A DNA stretch of 64,000 nt from Lentzea albida (lineage in GTDB: Bacteria > Actinomycetota > Actinomycetes > Mycobacteriales > Pseudonocardiaceae). The translations under genes were made by a program, and so were the position numbers. This document shows, piece by piece, positions 62,663-64,000 of the stretch (position 1 is the first letter of the stretch; the number at the start of each line of letters is the position of its first letter). Location: the NCBI RefSeq assembly GCF_900111005.1, contig NZ_FOFV01000004.1:62001-126000 (forward strand), in the 5' to 3' direction. The notes below the pieces were generated by a model. It was not told the origin of the DNA. It was given only the letters and a program-made list of their open reading frames with translations, and searched no databases.

Positions 62663-64000
62663 GCCGTGATCTCCGTGAGGTAGCCGAGCGCGACGAGGTC
62701 CGCGACGGGGTAGGTGGTGCGGTAGCGGCTCGCCCCGCCGGGCTGGCCGAACCAGGGCGCGCTGATCGTGCGGTGGACGGGCAGGTCCTTCTCGACCCGG
62801 TACCGCCGGTAGCCCTCGGCCGCGGCCCGGGGCGGCAGCGAGCGCTGGGCGAACGGGGTGCCCGCCACGTTGAGGACGCGGCCCTCCGGGGTGCCGAACC
62901 GGTCGAGCTCGGCGCCCGCCTCCAGCACCTCGGGCAGGCTGTCCTCGTAACCGCCCTCGCGTTCGAGCGGCCAGCGCGGGGTGCCGTCCTCGTGCAGGAA
63001 CAGGCCCTCCCAGTCGCGTTCGTGCATGCCCGCGAGCGGGTCGTGGCCCTCCAGCAGCTCCTGCACGATCGGGTGATCCTTGCGGAGCCCCTCGGAGTGC
63101 TTCGACGGCTTCGGGGCGGACAGGTCGATCGCCTGCGGGTGGTCGCCGGGGGCGAACCTCGGGACCGGCTGCTCCTCCGTCTGCGGAGGCGGCGGGAGCT
63201 GACGGGCCGGCTTCGGGGCGAGGCGCGGAGCCCGTCCCGCGCTGAGGAAGACCGCCATGAACCAGCTGCCGGCCGCCGCCGCGGTGTAGGTGTGGCCGAG
63301 GATCTCGCCGGCGAGCCCCGAGGCCAGGGCCTGGGTCTCGCGGTTCTCCAGGCGGTCGCTCAGGGCGTGCGAGGCCGGTGCCGAGACGCCGAGGTCGACG
63401 CCGGGAGCGGCCGGGCTCGCGATGGTGTCGCCGACCTTGCGCTCGCCCGTGTCCTGCACGGTCGCGATGTCGCCGTCCCGCGCCGCGTCACCGTCCTTCG
63501 CCAGGTCCCTCGCCAGGTCCTTGGCCAGGGCGTCCTTCGCCGCCACCTGCGGACCCTGCGCCTGGGAGGCGGCCTGCGTGCCGCCGTGGGTCTGGCCCTG
63601 CACCTGGCCCGGCTGGGTCGTGGTGGCCTGACCGCCGAACTGGGTGGGCTGGTTGCCCGCGAACTGGGCCGGCACGCCACCGGTCTTGCCTGCTGCCTGG
63701 GGACCGGACTTGGCGTCACCCGACCTGAGCTCGCCGGCCTTCGCCTCACCGGCCTTGGCCTCGGCGGCCTTCGCGGCCTGCTGGGCCTGCTGCGCCTGGG
63801 CCGGTTGTCCCTGCTGCGCCGCTGGGGCCGGCTGGCCCGCGACCGCGCCGACCTGGGAGGCGGCCGCCGGAACACCGCTGACAGCACCACCCACGGCACC
63901 GCCGACGGGACCGCCGATCGGACCGGCGGCCGGAGGACCACCCACCGCGGGGCCCGCGGGAGCGGCTGCCGCGGCAGCGGGTGCCGCGGCCTGGGGCGCG
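62659..64000 (-). CDS. TNT-domain (NAD+ glycohydrolase-type) polymorphic toxin, C-terminal part
   Basis: The frame enters open from the right edge and gives 446 residues here. The upstream part is a low-complexity Ala/Gly/Pro/Gln chain like PE/PPE-type or ESX-type exported proteins, followed by a hydrophobic patch near 63250. The last roughly 90 residues match the TNT domain: LDRFGTPEGRVL, GTPFAQRSLPP, YRRYRVEKDLPV and APWFGQPGG, ending GYLTEITA. TNT toxins hydrolyse NAD+. The usual GGGxQ reads GGASR here, which may affect activity. Confidence 0.85.
   Translation of the reverse strand, partial: APQAAAPAAAAAAPAGPAVGGPPAAGPIGGPVGGAVGGAVSGVPAAASQVGAVAGQPAPAAQQGQPAQAQQAQQAAKAAEAKAGEAKAGELRSGDAKSGPQAAGKTGGVPAQFAGNQPTQFGGQATTTQPGQVQGQTHGGTQAASQAQGPQVAAKDALAKDLARDLAKDGDAARDGDIATVQDTGERKVGDTIASPAAPGVDLGVSAPASHALSDRLENRETQALASGLAGEILGHTYTAAAAGSWFMAVFLSAGRAPRLAPKPARQLPPPPQTEEQPVPRFAPGDHPQAIDLSAPKPSKHSEGLRKDHPIVQELLEGHDPLAGMHERDWEGLFLHEDGTPRWPLEREGGYEDSLPEVLEAGAELDRFGTPEGRVLNVAGTPFAQRSLPPRAAAEGYRRYRVEKDLPVHRTISAPWFGQPGGASRYRTTYPVADLVALGYLTEITA

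Overview
The window is high-GC actinobacterial chromosome, most likely from the order Pseudonocardiales (a Lentzea-, Saccharothrix- or Amycolatopsis-type organism). The evidence is GTG/TTG starts with strong GGAGG sites, a whiB2-type regulator, the F420 genes fbiA-fbiB, an Xre plus DUF397 pair, and gene order. From memory of the M. tuberculosis map, the core follows Rv3248c-Rv3277: ahcY, APC permease, manA, SIS-domain protein, manB, DUF3499, metallopeptidase-like protein, whiB2, fbiA, fbiB, sugar-nucleotide pyrophosphorylase, wbbL, rmlD, LCP protein, TIGR03089 protein, fadE25, purE, purK, GtrA. The exact genus is inference. I see no tRNA, rRNA, CRISPR array, complete insertion sequence or prophage.

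Layout. 1-16 kb: a truncated conserved gene, an Xre/DUF397 pair, ahcY, a large membrane protein carrying alpha/beta-hydrolase motifs, a STAND-type ATPase, a cyclase-family enzyme, GNAT, a TetR/DUF2975/HTH cluster, an orphan MutL-like ATPase, a P-loop kinase-like protein, MarR, an amino-acid permease and a cation efflux protein. 15.8-20.6 kb: the mannose block (manA, SIS isomerase-like, Trm112, manB, DUF3499) and a divergent zincin-like protein. 20.6-30 kb: a giant membrane glycosyltransferase, whiB2, a site-2-protease-like protein, fbiA-fbiB-NUDIX, an AlkA-like glycosylase and a mannose-1-phosphate guanylyltransferase-like gene. 30-45.7 kb: wbbL, then six or seven extra glycosyltransferase-cluster genes (including a GT2-GT4 fusion and two small membrane proteins), rmlD, rmlB, two LCP ligases and a TIGR03089 protein. 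45.6-56 kb: DoxX, a META lipoprotein, ArsR/SRPBCC, fadE, purE-purK, Xre/SDR, and a GntR-ABC operon. 56-64 kb: an ECF sigma factor fused to an anti-sigma-like zinc finger, membrane segments and beta-sandwich domains; twin GtrA proteins; a two-component system; hisN; and, at the right edge, a TNT-type polymorphic toxin with its probable immunity gene.

How the genes work together. ManA, ManB and the guanylyltransferase-like protein lead to GDP-mannose. RmlB and RmlD make dTDP-rhamnose. WbbL and the extra glycosyltransferases use such donors to build envelope glycans on a lipid carrier, GtrA proteins may move lipid-linked sugars, and the two LCP proteins probably attach finished glycans to peptidoglycan. 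FbiA and FbiB make and polyglutamylate coenzyme F420.

The most unusual items are the membrane-anchored sigma fusion, the TNT toxin/immunity pair, a 166-bp palindromic CTAG-ended element between the guanylyltransferase and glycosylase genes, an 80-nt G.U-compensated hairpin downstream of the 30.2 kb gene, and a hairpin that buries a ribosome-binding site between ahcY and the next gene.
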